Origin: Armatimonadota bacterium
GTDB lineage: Bacteria > Armatimonadota > DTGP01 > JAKQQT01
Length of the DNA: 64,000 nucleotides
Direction of reading: 5' to 3'
NCBI GenBank assembly: GCA_036504095.1
Contig: DASXVS010000019.1
Span: forward strand, 25,492 to 89,491
A model generated the notes under the pieces. The model was not told the origin of the DNA, did not search any database, and was given only the letters and a program-made list of their open reading frames with translations. This document shows positions 36,616 through 44,151 of this stretch, one piece after another. Numbering within the stretch: the first letter of the stretch is position 1; every line of letters begins with the position of its first letter. The position numbers and the translations under genes are program-made.

Positions 36616-37587
36616 TTATCGTTGGTTGTGCGTCTCGTTCTGCCATGCGTCGCGAACGGCGAGCATGCCGAGATAGGCCTCCTCGGGCACGCCTTTGAAA
36701 ATGCAATTGCTGGAAGCGAATACGTAGCCGGTGCCGTTCAGAGGTCCGTGGTCGAGGCAGTACCGGGCGCTTGTCTCAATCTCCTCCGGGGTTCCGCTCT
36801 GAAGCCGGGAGCAGTCCACGTTGCCGAACAGGCACACCCGATCGCCTACCGTCTCACGGACCTTGCGGATGTCCATCCCGGCCATCGGGTCGATGCTGTG
36901 AAGGCCGTCCGGCTTGCACTCCAGCAGTTGGTCCATGATGGGCCAGAGGTTGCCGTCGGTGTGCTTCACAGCAAACCCGCCGGCCTCCTGAATGGCGCGT
37001 GTCTGCCGCTTGAGGAAGGGCGTCACAAACCTTCGGAACATGCGCGGCGAGAGGAACGGACCGCTGTTGAAGCAGTAGTCGGAGCACATGAACACGATCT
37101 CCGCCCCGGCGTCGATGAGAAGCCTGCAATTCTCGATGGCGCGGTTGCATCGTGCGTCCAGTTCGCTCAAGAGGCCGTCCGCATCGTCCGCCATACGAAT
37201 CGACAGGTCCAGCATCTGCTCCCCGTTGGGGATCGCCTGTGTACCGTCCTGGTTGGCGCTGAGCATGAACCGGTCGCCCGAGAGCTCGCGGATAATGCCG
37301 AACGATTCAGCCTGGGCCTCAAGGGGGAGCCAGTGCAGCCCGGTGATGACGTTGTAGCCGAAGCGCTCCGAGACTCGTATCCAGAGTTTCGCGTTGGCCA
37401 CCAGCGCGTCCCGGCGTGCATGCGGCGGCAGCGCTTCGTAATCGTGCCCGTAGAGGGTTGGCTCGCCGAACATGCTGTCGGAAAGCTGAAACTCCAATTC
37501 CAGGTGCGGCACGGGACCGTCGTAAGGCTCAAACTGTATGGCTGCTCTGACGATTTCGCGTGGTGTCAATGTGTTGTCCTTGTCCAT
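36616..37587 (-). CDS. URO-D fold protein (HxDG), tandem paralog C
   Basis: A 323-residue protein beginning MDKDNTLTPREIVRAAIQFE; the ATG at 37585-37587 falls within the previous gene, a 22-bp overlap. It is a close paralog of 37566-38513, sharing RFEPYDGPVPHLELEFQL-like openings and the final SSNCIFxGVP. The active-site strand is FAVKHTDGNLWPIMDQL, the HxDG form, so no MtaA-type zinc thiolate. GAEIVFMCSDYCFNSGPFLS is the floor strand. The substrate is unknown. Confidence 0.82.
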   Translation of the reverse strand: MDKDNTLTPREIVRAAIQFEPYDGPVPHLELEFQLSDSMFGEPTLYGHDYEALPPHARRDALVANAKLWIRVSERFGYNVITGLHWLPLEAQAESFGIIRELSGDRFMLSANQDGTQAIPNGEQMLDLSIRMADDADGLLSELDARCNRAIENCRLLIDAGAEIVFMCSDYCFNSGPFLSPRMFRRFVTPFLKRQTRAIQEAGGFAVKHTDGNLWPIMDQLLECKPDGLHSIDPMAGMDIRKVRETVGDRVCLFGNVDCSRLQSGTPEEIETSARYCLDHGPLNGTGYVFASSNCIFKGVPEEAYLGMLAVRDAWQNETHNQR

Positions 37588-38513
37588 GCCTCGCGCACGG
37601 CGAGCATGGTCCTGTAATTCTCGGGCGGCACTCCCTCGAAAATGCAATTGCTGGACGTGTAGACATACCCGGTGCCGTCCACGGGGCCGTGCTCAAGGCA
37701 GTAACGTGCGCTCTCCTCGATCTGATCGGCCGTACCGTGCTGCAAGTAAGCGCAGTTCACGTTTCCGAAGAGGCACCATCGCTTGCCCACCTTCGCCCGG
37801 ACGGCGGCGATGTCCATGCCGGCCATCGGGTCTATCGATTGCAGGCCGTCCAGACCCCACTCCAACATCTGGTCGAGCAGCATGGTCAGGTCGCCGTCCG
37901 AATGCTGAATGGCGAACGCGCCGCCCTTGTGAATCGCGTCAACACAGCGTTTGGCGAAAGGTGAGACGTATCGGCGGAACATAGCTGGCGAGAAGAACGG
38001 CCCCTGATTGTACGCATAATCGGTGAGCAAAAAGACCAGGTCCGCGCCGCCCGCTGTCAGCGCCTCGATATCCCTGATCGCGCCGGCGCAGAGGGCCTCG
38101 AGGTCTTCCATCAGGCTGTCTGGGTCTTCGGCCATCTTGGCCACTAGAGGGCCGATCTCGTCGCTGCTGGGGATGCCCTGCGAGCCGGTGAGCCCTGTTG
38201 TCAACATGAAACGATCTCCGCTGAACTCGCGGATAAGCCGGAACGTTTCGATCTGTTCCTCCACCGGGAGCCAGTGGATGCCGGTGATGGCGTTCCAGCC
38301 GAGACCCTCGGCGATGCGGATCCACAGCCGCGCGTTTCTCACCAGTTCATCCCGGCGCTTGTGCTTCGGGATCGTCTCGAACTCGCGCCATCGGATGGCG
38401 TGCTCGCCGAACATCTCGTCCGCTAGTTGAAACTCAAGCTCCAGGTGCGGGACCGGCCCATCGTACGGCTCGAACCGTATGGCGGCCTCTATGGCGGCTC
38501 GAGGAGTCATCAT
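37566..38513 (-). CDS. URO-D fold protein (HxDG), tandem paralog D
   Basis: A 315-residue paralog of the neighbouring 36616-37587 gene. I choose the ATG at 38511-38513 (MMTPRAAIEAAIRFEPYDGP), which overlaps the preceding TGA. The active-site strand FAIQHSDGDLTMLLDQM is of the HxDG type; GADLVFLLTDYAYNQGPFFS is the family floor strand. LFGNVNCAYLQHGTADQIEE and TSSNCIFEGVPPENY near the C-terminus are shared with the neighbour. The pair are probably a relatively old tandem duplication, since DNA-level identity is interrupted throughout. Confidence 0.82.
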   Translation of the reverse strand: MMTPRAAIEAAIRFEPYDGPVPHLELEFQLADEMFGEHAIRWREFETIPKHKRRDELVRNARLWIRIAEGLGWNAITGIHWLPVEEQIETFRLIREFSGDRFMLTTGLTGSQGIPSSDEIGPLVAKMAEDPDSLMEDLEALCAGAIRDIEALTAGGADLVFLLTDYAYNQGPFFSPAMFRRYVSPFAKRCVDAIHKGGAFAIQHSDGDLTMLLDQMLEWGLDGLQSIDPMAGMDIAAVRAKVGKRWCLFGNVNCAYLQHGTADQIEESARYCLEHGPVDGTGYVYTSSNCIFEGVPPENYRTMLAVREAWTRTTH

Positions 38514-39580
38514 TGCTCCCAACCAACCTCCCGCAGCAGCCGGTGCGCTTCCGTTTCGGATTTTGCCTTGGTCAGGATGAACATCCCGTCGGCGCCAACC
38601 GCATCAATCAACGGCATGACCTCCTCAGGCTCCACGAATACGGCCTGAACCGACTTGCCGCCGGCCTTAATCCGGCGGTACAAGTCGTACCACATCGGAT
38701 CGCCTCCCCAGGGCTGCCCGTACCGCGGCGTGAACTCGACGGCCTGAACGCCCTCCAGCGCCAGCACGTTATCCAGGTTGGGAAGCGCTTCGGGGCCGTC
38801 CACATGGAACAATACATTATCGAGCGTGGCGACCAGCTCCTCCATCGGCGGGGTCACGAACTCGCGGAACATCTTGGGACTGATCATGACGCAGAAGTCA
38901 CATTCCACCTTGAGCGTTTTGCCCTTGCCCCAGATGTCGAAGCAGGTGGTGCAGGAACCGCCCCACGCGTCGGCGAACTCTGGGTGAAAGATATCCATCA
39001 CCTCGAAGTAGGCCGCGTTGATCTCCCCCAGGCTCTTCTTCACCCAGTCCGGGCGCTCGATGATGTCCCACACGAGCGCCTGGCCTCCCCGCAGTTGCGA
39101 GAGCGTGTCGATGTTCTCGATGATGTCCGGATAGCCGATCAAGTAGCGCCCGGGAGCGTGCTCTCGCGCCGCATCGACGATGCCATTGTAGATGCGCCAT
39201 GCATCCGTATCGGGTGTGAAGCGGATGGGTCCGGACGTGTCCGGGTCATCGATTACCGCCTCGGTCCAGACGGTGTCAACGTCCAGTACGGGCCTGCCAC
39301 CGAGGAACATCCCCAGGGTCCCGGGGCCGATGTCCGCGTTGAACATGGGCGCCGCGACGCCGCCGTAAAACGTATGAGACATCCGGTGGAGTTCCTTCCG
39401 GAGGCGGTATTCTGCGCTGTGCCAGTGCGTGGCATAGTCCGGCGCGGGGCCGGGGTCCGGGTGATCCTCCCACGGTTCGTCCTTCGGGGCCGTCACGTGG
39501 AGGGCGAGGCCCTTACCGGCCCACCAGTCCGTCATGGTGGCTCGCGCCTTGTCCCAGTCCTCTTTCCAGATATCGAGCAT
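38510..39580 (-). CDS. Divergent URO-D fold protein (HxDG)
   Basis: A 356-residue protein, the most divergent of the URO-D set. Its N-terminus (MLDIWKEDWDKARATMTDWW) lacks the usual ERxLxAL opening and contains a Pro/Asp-rich stretch. The C-terminal half is still recognisable: DFCVMISPKMFREFVTPPME and VLFHVDGPEALPNLDNV (HxDG position), then VQAVFVEPEEVMPLIDAVG. It follows the GH29 gene by 33 bp and is coupled by overlap to the next URO-D gene. Function is unknown beyond the fold. Confidence 0.78.
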   Translation of the reverse strand: MLDIWKEDWDKARATMTDWWAGKGLALHVTAPKDEPWEDHPDPGPAPDYATHWHSAEYRLRKELHRMSHTFYGGVAAPMFNADIGPGTLGMFLGGRPVLDVDTVWTEAVIDDPDTSGPIRFTPDTDAWRIYNGIVDAAREHAPGRYLIGYPDIIENIDTLSQLRGGQALVWDIIERPDWVKKSLGEINAAYFEVMDIFHPEFADAWGGSCTTCFDIWGKGKTLKVECDFCVMISPKMFREFVTPPMEELVATLDNVLFHVDGPEALPNLDNVLALEGVQAVEFTPRYGQPWGGDPMWYDLYRRIKAGGKSVQAVFVEPEEVMPLIDAVGADGMFILTKAKSETEAHRLLREVGWEQ

Positions 39581-39613
39581 AGTTCAGTCGTCCACCCAGC
39601 ACGATTTGGACGC

Positions 39614-41131
39614 CTACCCGGCGCCGGCTATCTTCAGCGTTACCGCGTCGGAAGACGGCATGTCAACCGGCATCTCCACGATGAGCCCTTCATCGGTTCG
39701 TGCGAATTTCAGGCTGCCCCGGTGTCCAAGCAGTCGCACGTCCTTGATCTCTCCGCTCACGAGCGGAGACGCCGTCCCGAGCGCCTTGATCGTGGCCTTC
39801 TCGCCCGGCCACGCGAGGACGATGGCGTACAGCGTGTCGCCCTTCTTCGTGAAGCGGATATCTTTGCCCGTGTAGGGCTTTCGATTCGTGTCGCTGAAGG
39901 CTCCCTCCGCCACCTGCGTAGGCCCTTCGCCGAATGTCTTCCACGGGCGCGTTCCGTAGATGGCTTCGCCATTGACCTTCAGCCAGCGACCGATGGCGAG
40001 CAGGACGGATTCCTCCTCCTCGGGAATGGTGCCGTCCAGCCGCGGGCCGATGTTGAGAAGAAGCGCACCATTCTTACTGACGATGTCCACCAGGTCGCCA
40101 ATGATCTCGCCGGATGTCTTGTACTCCTGTTTGGTCACATAGCCCCATGAGTTCTTGGAGATGGAGGTATCCGTCTGCCAGAACTGTGGTCGGATACCCG
40201 CGAGTTGGCCGCGTTCAATGTCCAGAACAGCGGCGTTCGGCGGAAAAGCATCGTACTTGTAGTTGATGGCAACGCCCTTCTGCCATTCAGCGCCGCGATC
40301 GTAGTAGAACGCGCCGAACCTCTGCAGGTAGGGCTTGAACGACGGCCGTCCGATCCACCAGTCGAACCACACGAGTTGCGGTTGGTACTTGTCCACGAGT
40401 TCACTCGTGCGCGCCAGCCAGTTGTCCAGAAAGGCGGCATCCGGCTCGGTTTCGCCGGGGGTTGCGGGGCCGTACAGGGCGCTGTTAGCCGGGTCTTTCA
40501 CGTCGGAGTCGAACTCGCGCCCACCGTTGAAGAACCACCAGTGTTCCGCGCGGTGGCTGGACAGGCCGAATACGAGGCCTTTCCTGCGAACTGCCTTGGC
40601 GATTTCGCCCACTACGTCCCGCTTCGGTCCCATCTTGACGGCGTTCCAGTCGGAGAACCCGCAGTCGTACATAGCGAAGCCGTCGTGGTGCTCGGCGACC
40701 GGTACGACGAATTTCGCTCCGGATTGCTTGAACACTTCCGCCCACCGGTCCGCGCTGAACCGCTCCGCCTTGAACAGGGGGATGAAGTCCTTGTACCCGA
40801 ACTTCGACTGCGAACCGTAGGTAGCCTCGTGATGCTTGAACTCGTTAGACCCCTGCAGATACATGTTGCGCGGGTACCACTCGCTTCCGAATGCCGGAAC
40901 CGAGTAGACGCCCCAGTGGATGAAGATGCCGAATTTCGCGTCTTCGTACCACTGGGGTACCTGGTGACCCCCAAGCGATTCCCACGAGGCTGCGAAAGGT
41001 CCCGTTGAGATGATGTGATCGACCGTCGCCAGCTTGCTCTCCACCGTTGTCTCCACTGGTCGGGCCGCGCCGCAGAAGAGCATCACGGCGAACCCCGCCA
41101 ATGAAGCGCGTTGTACAGATCTATGGTTCAT
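39614..41131 (-). CDS. GH29 alpha-L-fucosidase
   Basis: A 505-residue exported enzyme with an N-terminal signal (about 1-22). GH29 marks include WYEDAKFGIFIHWGVYSVP, AEHHDGFAMYDCGFSDWN (the fucose-contacting His pair) and LVWFDWWIG with D257 as likely nucleophile; SKNGALLLNIGPRLDGTIP follows. The catalytic barrel covers about 45-390 and a beta-sandwich the rest. It should release L-fucose or a modified fucose from glycans outside the cytoplasm. It lies 68 bp after mtaB and 33 bp before a URO-D gene on the same strand, which is what prompts the idea that methylated fucose or fucosyl glycans feed this locus. Confidence 0.92.
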   Translation of the reverse strand: MNHRSVQRASLAGFAVMLFCGAARPVETTVESKLATVDHIISTGPFAASWESLGGHQVPQWYEDAKFGIFIHWGVYSVPAFGSEWYPRNMYLQGSNEFKHHEATYGSQSKFGYKDFIPLFKAERFSADRWAEVFKQSGAKFVVPVAEHHDGFAMYDCGFSDWNAVKMGPKRDVVGEIAKAVRRKGLVFGLSSHRAEHWWFFNGGREFDSDVKDPANSALYGPATPGETEPDAAFLDNWLARTSELVDKYQPQLVWFDWWIGRPSFKPYLQRFGAFYYDRGAEWQKGVAINYKYDAFPPNAAVLDIERGQLAGIRPQFWQTDTSISKNSWGYVTKQEYKTSGEIIGDLVDIVSKNGALLLNIGPRLDGTIPEEEESVLLAIGRWLKVNGEAIYGTRPWKTFGEGPTQVAEGAFSDTNRKPYTGKDIRFTKKGDTLYAIVLAWPGEKATIKALGTASPLVSGEIKDVRLLGHRGSLKFARTDEGLIVEMPVDMPSSDAVTLKIAGAG

Positions 41132-41199
41132 CTCGGTTCACCCGGTCCTCTCTTCGTGGACCCTGGGACGGTTGGTGGCGGTACTTCGGGCACAAGCGC

Positions 41200-42594
41200 C
41201 TACAGCCCGTACTCGGCCGGCAGCCATGGAGCGCCTGCCAGTTGCAGCTTCATCTCTGCGACGAATTTCTCTTCGGATTCAGGAAGGGACTCGGCCTCTT
41301 TTTCGAACCGGTCGAGCCAGCGCGTTTCCTGCGGCGCAATGTGCAGGCGTCCGTCCGTGAAGGCGGCGCGCAGTTCGGCGATGGTGGCAAGAACCGCGCG
41401 GCGCGTCCGGGAATATGAAGTTGTCTCCTGCATGATTTCCGCGGAGAGTTTGAGAACAACGTCCGGCCGAAGCACCCAGGCCTGCGGATTGAGCCGGGAG
41501 TCGGACTCGACAAGCCAGTCCCGCATTTGCTGGGCGCCGCCCGGCGTGGCGGCCGCCGCATTTTTCAGGCGGCAGTCGTAGGCCAACTGTTCCATGGATA
41601 CGGTCGGCGCGAAGGCTGACAGGAGGCGGACGTTCTGCACCGATTCGTTCGACCAGCAGTCGCACACGGCGCCGGCGATGTTGCCGATCGGGCTGAGGTG
41701 GGCGCACGCCGCCGCCGCTCCCTCCATCGAGATGGGGACGCCGGCGATGGCCTTCATGTAGGGGCCTTCGTAGGCGCAATCTTTGCTGGGGCCGACGGCG
41801 CCCATCTCGTAGGCCACCAGGCTTCGCGGTACGGTGGCGACGCGGGTGATGGCGGCAAGCACGCTCGGGATCATCTTCTGATCCGCCAGCGCCAGAGCGG
41901 TGTTGGCGAACCCGCACGCCGTATCCCCGGACGCGATGATGCCATCCTTGCGGCAGACGTCTACGATGTGCCGCCACAGGAATTCCATGTCACGCGCGCC
42001 CAACACACCAAGGGCGAAGACCATCGCGCGGAGGTCGGCGTTCATCAACGCATCGTCGTGAATCTCCTTGCCGCCGGTGGACTCGATGGCGATCATATCC
42101 GCGCCGGACTCGGCCGCCTTGTTGAACAACTCCAGCATACCGTCCCAATACGGTCCCGAACGCATGATGGGGGGGCGCGCATGCTCCCGGGTGTCATTGG
42201 GCGTGAGGCGGAGCGCGCTCTTGAGCCCGCTCTTCTGGTAGTGCTTGTTCAGAGCGTCGGCCAGTAACCGGGTGATCTCCGCGCCCCACGCCGGGTAAAC
42301 CGTCATGGGAGGCAGCGTCTCAAACTCGACCAGCAGCGCCGGGACTTCCAGCGTCACGGCGCGCTTGCACACGCTCTCGATAATCTGCGAATATTGCTGG
42401 CGGACCTCGGACCACGTCGCGTCCGTAATATCCATGGACGGAAGCGTGAAGTTGATCTCGGGGATCACCTCGCCGCCACCGATAGTCACGCCGTGGCCGC
42501 ACGTTACGGGATGCGGCGCATGCCCGTAGAGAAAGCCGTCCAGAGACGCCACTGCCAACCCGTTAAGTGGCGCCGCGTTCATTTCAAAGGCCAC
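41200..42594 (-). CDS. mtaB: MtaB-like methanol:corrinoid methyltransferase
   Basis: A 464-residue protein strongly resembling MtaB of Methanosarcina in length and along the chain: GVTIGGGEVIPEINFT at the start, ESTGGKEIHDD, ASGDTACGFANTAL, PRSLVAYEMGAVGPSKDC, then CDCWSNESV. The three zinc ligands known from MtaB (E164, C220, C269) correspond to E171, C227 and C273, all present. MtaB activates methanol on zinc and transfers its methyl to the Co(I) corrinoid of MtaC. The start is a GTG with AAGGAG upstream. It is separated from mtaC by 197 bp including a terminator, so it may have its own promoter. An O-methyl substrate other than methanol cannot be excluded. Confidence 0.92.
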   Translation of the reverse strand: MAFEMNAAPLNGLAVASLDGFLYGHAPHPVTCGHGVTIGGGEVIPEINFTLPSMDITDATWSEVRQQYSQIIESVCKRAVTLEVPALLVEFETLPPMTVYPAWGAEITRLLADALNKHYQKSGLKSALRLTPNDTREHARPPIMRSGPYWDGMLELFNKAAESGADMIAIESTGGKEIHDDALMNADLRAMVFALGVLGARDMEFLWRHIVDVCRKDGIIASGDTACGFANTALALADQKMIPSVLAAITRVATVPRSLVAYEMGAVGPSKDCAYEGPYMKAIAGVPISMEGAAAACAHLSPIGNIAGAVCDCWSNESVQNVRLLSAFAPTVSMEQLAYDCRLKNAAAATPGGAQQMRDWLVESDSRLNPQAWVLRPDVVLKLSAEIMQETTSYSRTRRAVLATIAELRAAFTDGRLHIAPQETRWLDRFEKEAESLPESEEKFVAEMKLQLAGAPWLPAEYGL

Positions 42595-42719
42595 GTTGCT
42601 GCTCCTTCAGGGCGTACCTGCGCCAGACCGTGATTGAACCCGCGTCCAGGAAGCGTCCAGGTGACCGGCCATAGTGGACCATCGGACGGGGGTTCAGTGT
42701 TTCGGGCAAAACAAGGCAA
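42595..42719 (-). promoter_or_regulatory. mtaB leader region
   Basis: These bases between the mtaC terminator and the mtaB GTG must hold any separate mtaB promoter. I see AAGGAG close to the start and a short direct repeat GCGTCCAGG at about 42652-42671, but no convincing -35/-10 pair. Readthrough from mtaC remains possible. Confidence 0.3.
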
Positions 42720-42757
42720 GACCGCGGAGAGGGGAATACCCAGGTGTCTCCGCGGTC
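42720..42757 (-). terminator. Rho-independent terminator after mtaC
   Basis: GACCGCGGAGA (42720-42730) is a perfect 11-bp reverse complement of 42747-42757, with a 16-base loop. On the minus strand the stem is followed by TTGCCTTGTTTTG, a T-rich tail. It lies 35 bp beyond the mtaC stop, so the ferredoxin-mtaC transcript can end here before mtaB. Confidence 0.8.
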
Positions 42758-42791
42758 AATACTTGTCGTATGGGGCCGGGCGATTCGGAGC

Positions 42792-43424
42792 CTAGACGGC
42801 CATCAGATCGCGGGCGATGCGGACCGCTCCGCTGGCCGTGTCGCTGAATCCGTCCGCGCCGATCTCGGTGGCGAATTTCTGGGTAACGGGAGCGCCGCCG
42901 ATGATGATTTTCACGTTGTTGCGGACACCGGCGTCGCCGAGCGCGTCGATCGTCTGCTTCATCCCGGGCATCGTGGTGGTGAGCAGCGCGGAAAGCGCGA
43001 CGATCTGAGCCCCAGACTCCTTGACAGCCGAAACGAATTTCTCCGGCGAAACATCGACACCCAGGTCAACGATCTCAAACCCGCCGCCCTCGAGCATTGC
43101 GGCCACGAGGTTCTTGCCGATGTCGTGAAGGTCGCCGCGGACCGTGCCGATAGCCACCTTTCCCACAGGCTTCGCGCCGGATTCCGCCAGGAGCGGGCGG
43201 ATGAGCGACAGGCAGTTCTTCATCGCGCGGGCTGCGATCAGCAGTTCCGGAACGAAGTACTCGTTGGTCTCAAATCTGCGTCCGACTTCGTCCATCGCGG
43301 GGATCAGGTAGTCGCTGAGAAGCGCTTGAGGGTCAATCCCCTCGGCGAGGGCTTCTTCGGTGAGAGTGCGCGCGGTGGAGGCGTCGCCTTCAAGCACGGC
43401 TTCGTAGAGCGGTTTCAAGTCCAT
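42792..43424 (-). CDS. mtaC: MtaC-like corrinoid protein
   Basis: A 210-residue methyltransferase corrinoid protein, the usual MtaC/MtbC/MttC size. Residues 1-80 form the helical cap (B12-binding 2 type). Residues 88-210 are the B12-binding Rossmann domain with GTVRGDLHDIGKNLVAAM; D98-x-H100-x-x-G103 is the base-off/His-on cobalamin motif and H100 would coordinate cobalt. ALSALLTTTMPGMKQTI and IIIGGAPVTQKFATEIGADG complete the fold. It would accept a methyl from MtaB and hand it to a URO-D-type methyltransferase or homocysteine. AAGGAA precedes the ATG; the ferredoxin gene is 26 bp upstream. Confidence 0.93.
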   Translation of the reverse strand: MDLKPLYEAVLEGDASTARTLTEEALAEGIDPQALLSDYLIPAMDEVGRRFETNEYFVPELLIAARAMKNCLSLIRPLLAESGAKPVGKVAIGTVRGDLHDIGKNLVAAMLEGGGFEIVDLGVDVSPEKFVSAVKESGAQIVALSALLTTTMPGMKQTIDALGDAGVRNNVKIIIGGAPVTQKFATEIGADGFSDTASGAVRIARDLMAV

Positions 43425-43450
43425 AGTTAGGGTTCCTTATTTCAGAGGAT

Positions 43451-43714
43451 TCAGTCGCGGGGGAAGAGGCCCGGATGGAGATCGGCCGCCCGGCTGATCA
43501 GCACTTCCGCTTCCTCACGGGGGTAGGCGTCTTCCACGGCATCCACAGGACACACCGTCACGCATCGGGACTCCGCAAACATGCCCGCGCACTCGGTGCA
43601 CAGGCGCGGATCGATGGAGTAACCGTTTTCGTCGACGATGATCCCGTCATTCGGGCATTCCGTGATACAAGCATCGCATTGAATGCAAAGCTCTGTGTCA
43701 ATTTTCTTGGCCAT
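43451..43714 (-). CDS. 2[4Fe-4S] ferredoxin (YfhL/Alvin-like)
   Basis: An 87-residue iron-sulfur protein. The first cluster motif is CIQCDACITECP and the second CTECAGMFAESRCVTVCP, which has the longer C-x2-C-x8-C-x3-C spacing of YfhL and Allochromatium-type ferredoxins with very low potential clusters. It is the first gene of the minus-strand run, 26 bp before mtaC. Oxidised Co(II) corrinoids need a low-potential electron to return to Co(I), so a role in corrinoid reactivation is a reasonable inference. No RamA/RACE-type ATP-dependent reactivase is in the window. Confidence 0.9.
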   Translation of the reverse strand: MAKKIDTELCIQCDACITECPNDGIIVDENGYSIDPRLCTECAGMFAESRCVTVCPVDAVEDAYPREEAEVLISRAADLHPGLFPRD

Positions 43715-44151
43715 CTAACTGTCTCCAAATCCGACCGGCAACTCCCTCATATCCGCTCTCTCGCCTTCCGGGACCGGTTCATTTCGTCCAAAACGTAATC
43801 ACGAACGTGGAGACCACCGTTTGCAACATAGCGCGCCCGGGTCCTCCATATCTAGAGATAGGGTATACAGGCGTGAGGGAGATATGGGTAAATGGTCACA
43901 TTGGGTACTTCACAAGTACTGAGGCATTGCCGATGCCGGCACGCAGCCAACTCGCGGGCCGGCCCGTAAACCTGCGAAATCAGTTGCCGGATCCCCACCT
44001 GATGGCCGGCGCTGCGGTTTCCGATATAGATGTTAGGCGGATGCCGACAGTACCATCCGCCAAGGCTCGGACGTCGCAGGCAGGGTTACCCCCACTCAAA
44101 TGCAGACCGACTGTGTTTTCGCACGCGTCCGTGTTAAAATGTGGTAAGACT
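43715..44151. promoter_or_regulatory. Divergent intergenic region between ferredoxin and DNA methyltransferase genes
   Basis: These 437 bases hold no supported gene. The promoter of the ferredoxin-mtaC unit (leftward) and of the DNA methyltransferase (rightward) should lie here. A small inverted repeat GTACTT-CAC-AAGTAC sits at 43905-43919 and could be an operator. I do not see a convincing riboswitch; a cobalamin riboswitch would be worth a covariance search, but I cannot recognise a B12 box by eye. Confidence 0.4.
43905..43919. promoter_or_regulatory. Inverted repeat, possible operator
   Basis: GTACTT and AAGTAC are perfect 6-base arms around CAC. The site lies in the divergent intergenic region, about 190 bp from the ferredoxin start and 230 bp from the DNA methyltransferase start. 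The evidence is symmetry and position only. Confidence 0.3.

Noticed and set aside
29916..39580. Reading the URO-D proteins as haem-synthesis uroporphyrinogen decarboxylases
   Set aside because: There are eight paralogs in this stretch, no other haem genes, and the HemE substrate-binding Arg-rich N-terminus is absent. The context is corrinoid methyl transfer.
38513..40150. A 545-codon plus-strand open frame opposite the URO-D and GH29 genes
   Set aside because: It is a mirror of G+C-rich codon usage. It has no signal, domain or ribosome site, and both minus-strand genes match known families.
41200..42594. MttB-type trimethylamine or glycine-betaine methyltransferase for the MtaB-like gene
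   Set aside because: Length, the three zinc ligands and motifs such as CDCWSNES match MtaB; MttB proteins are a different fold family.
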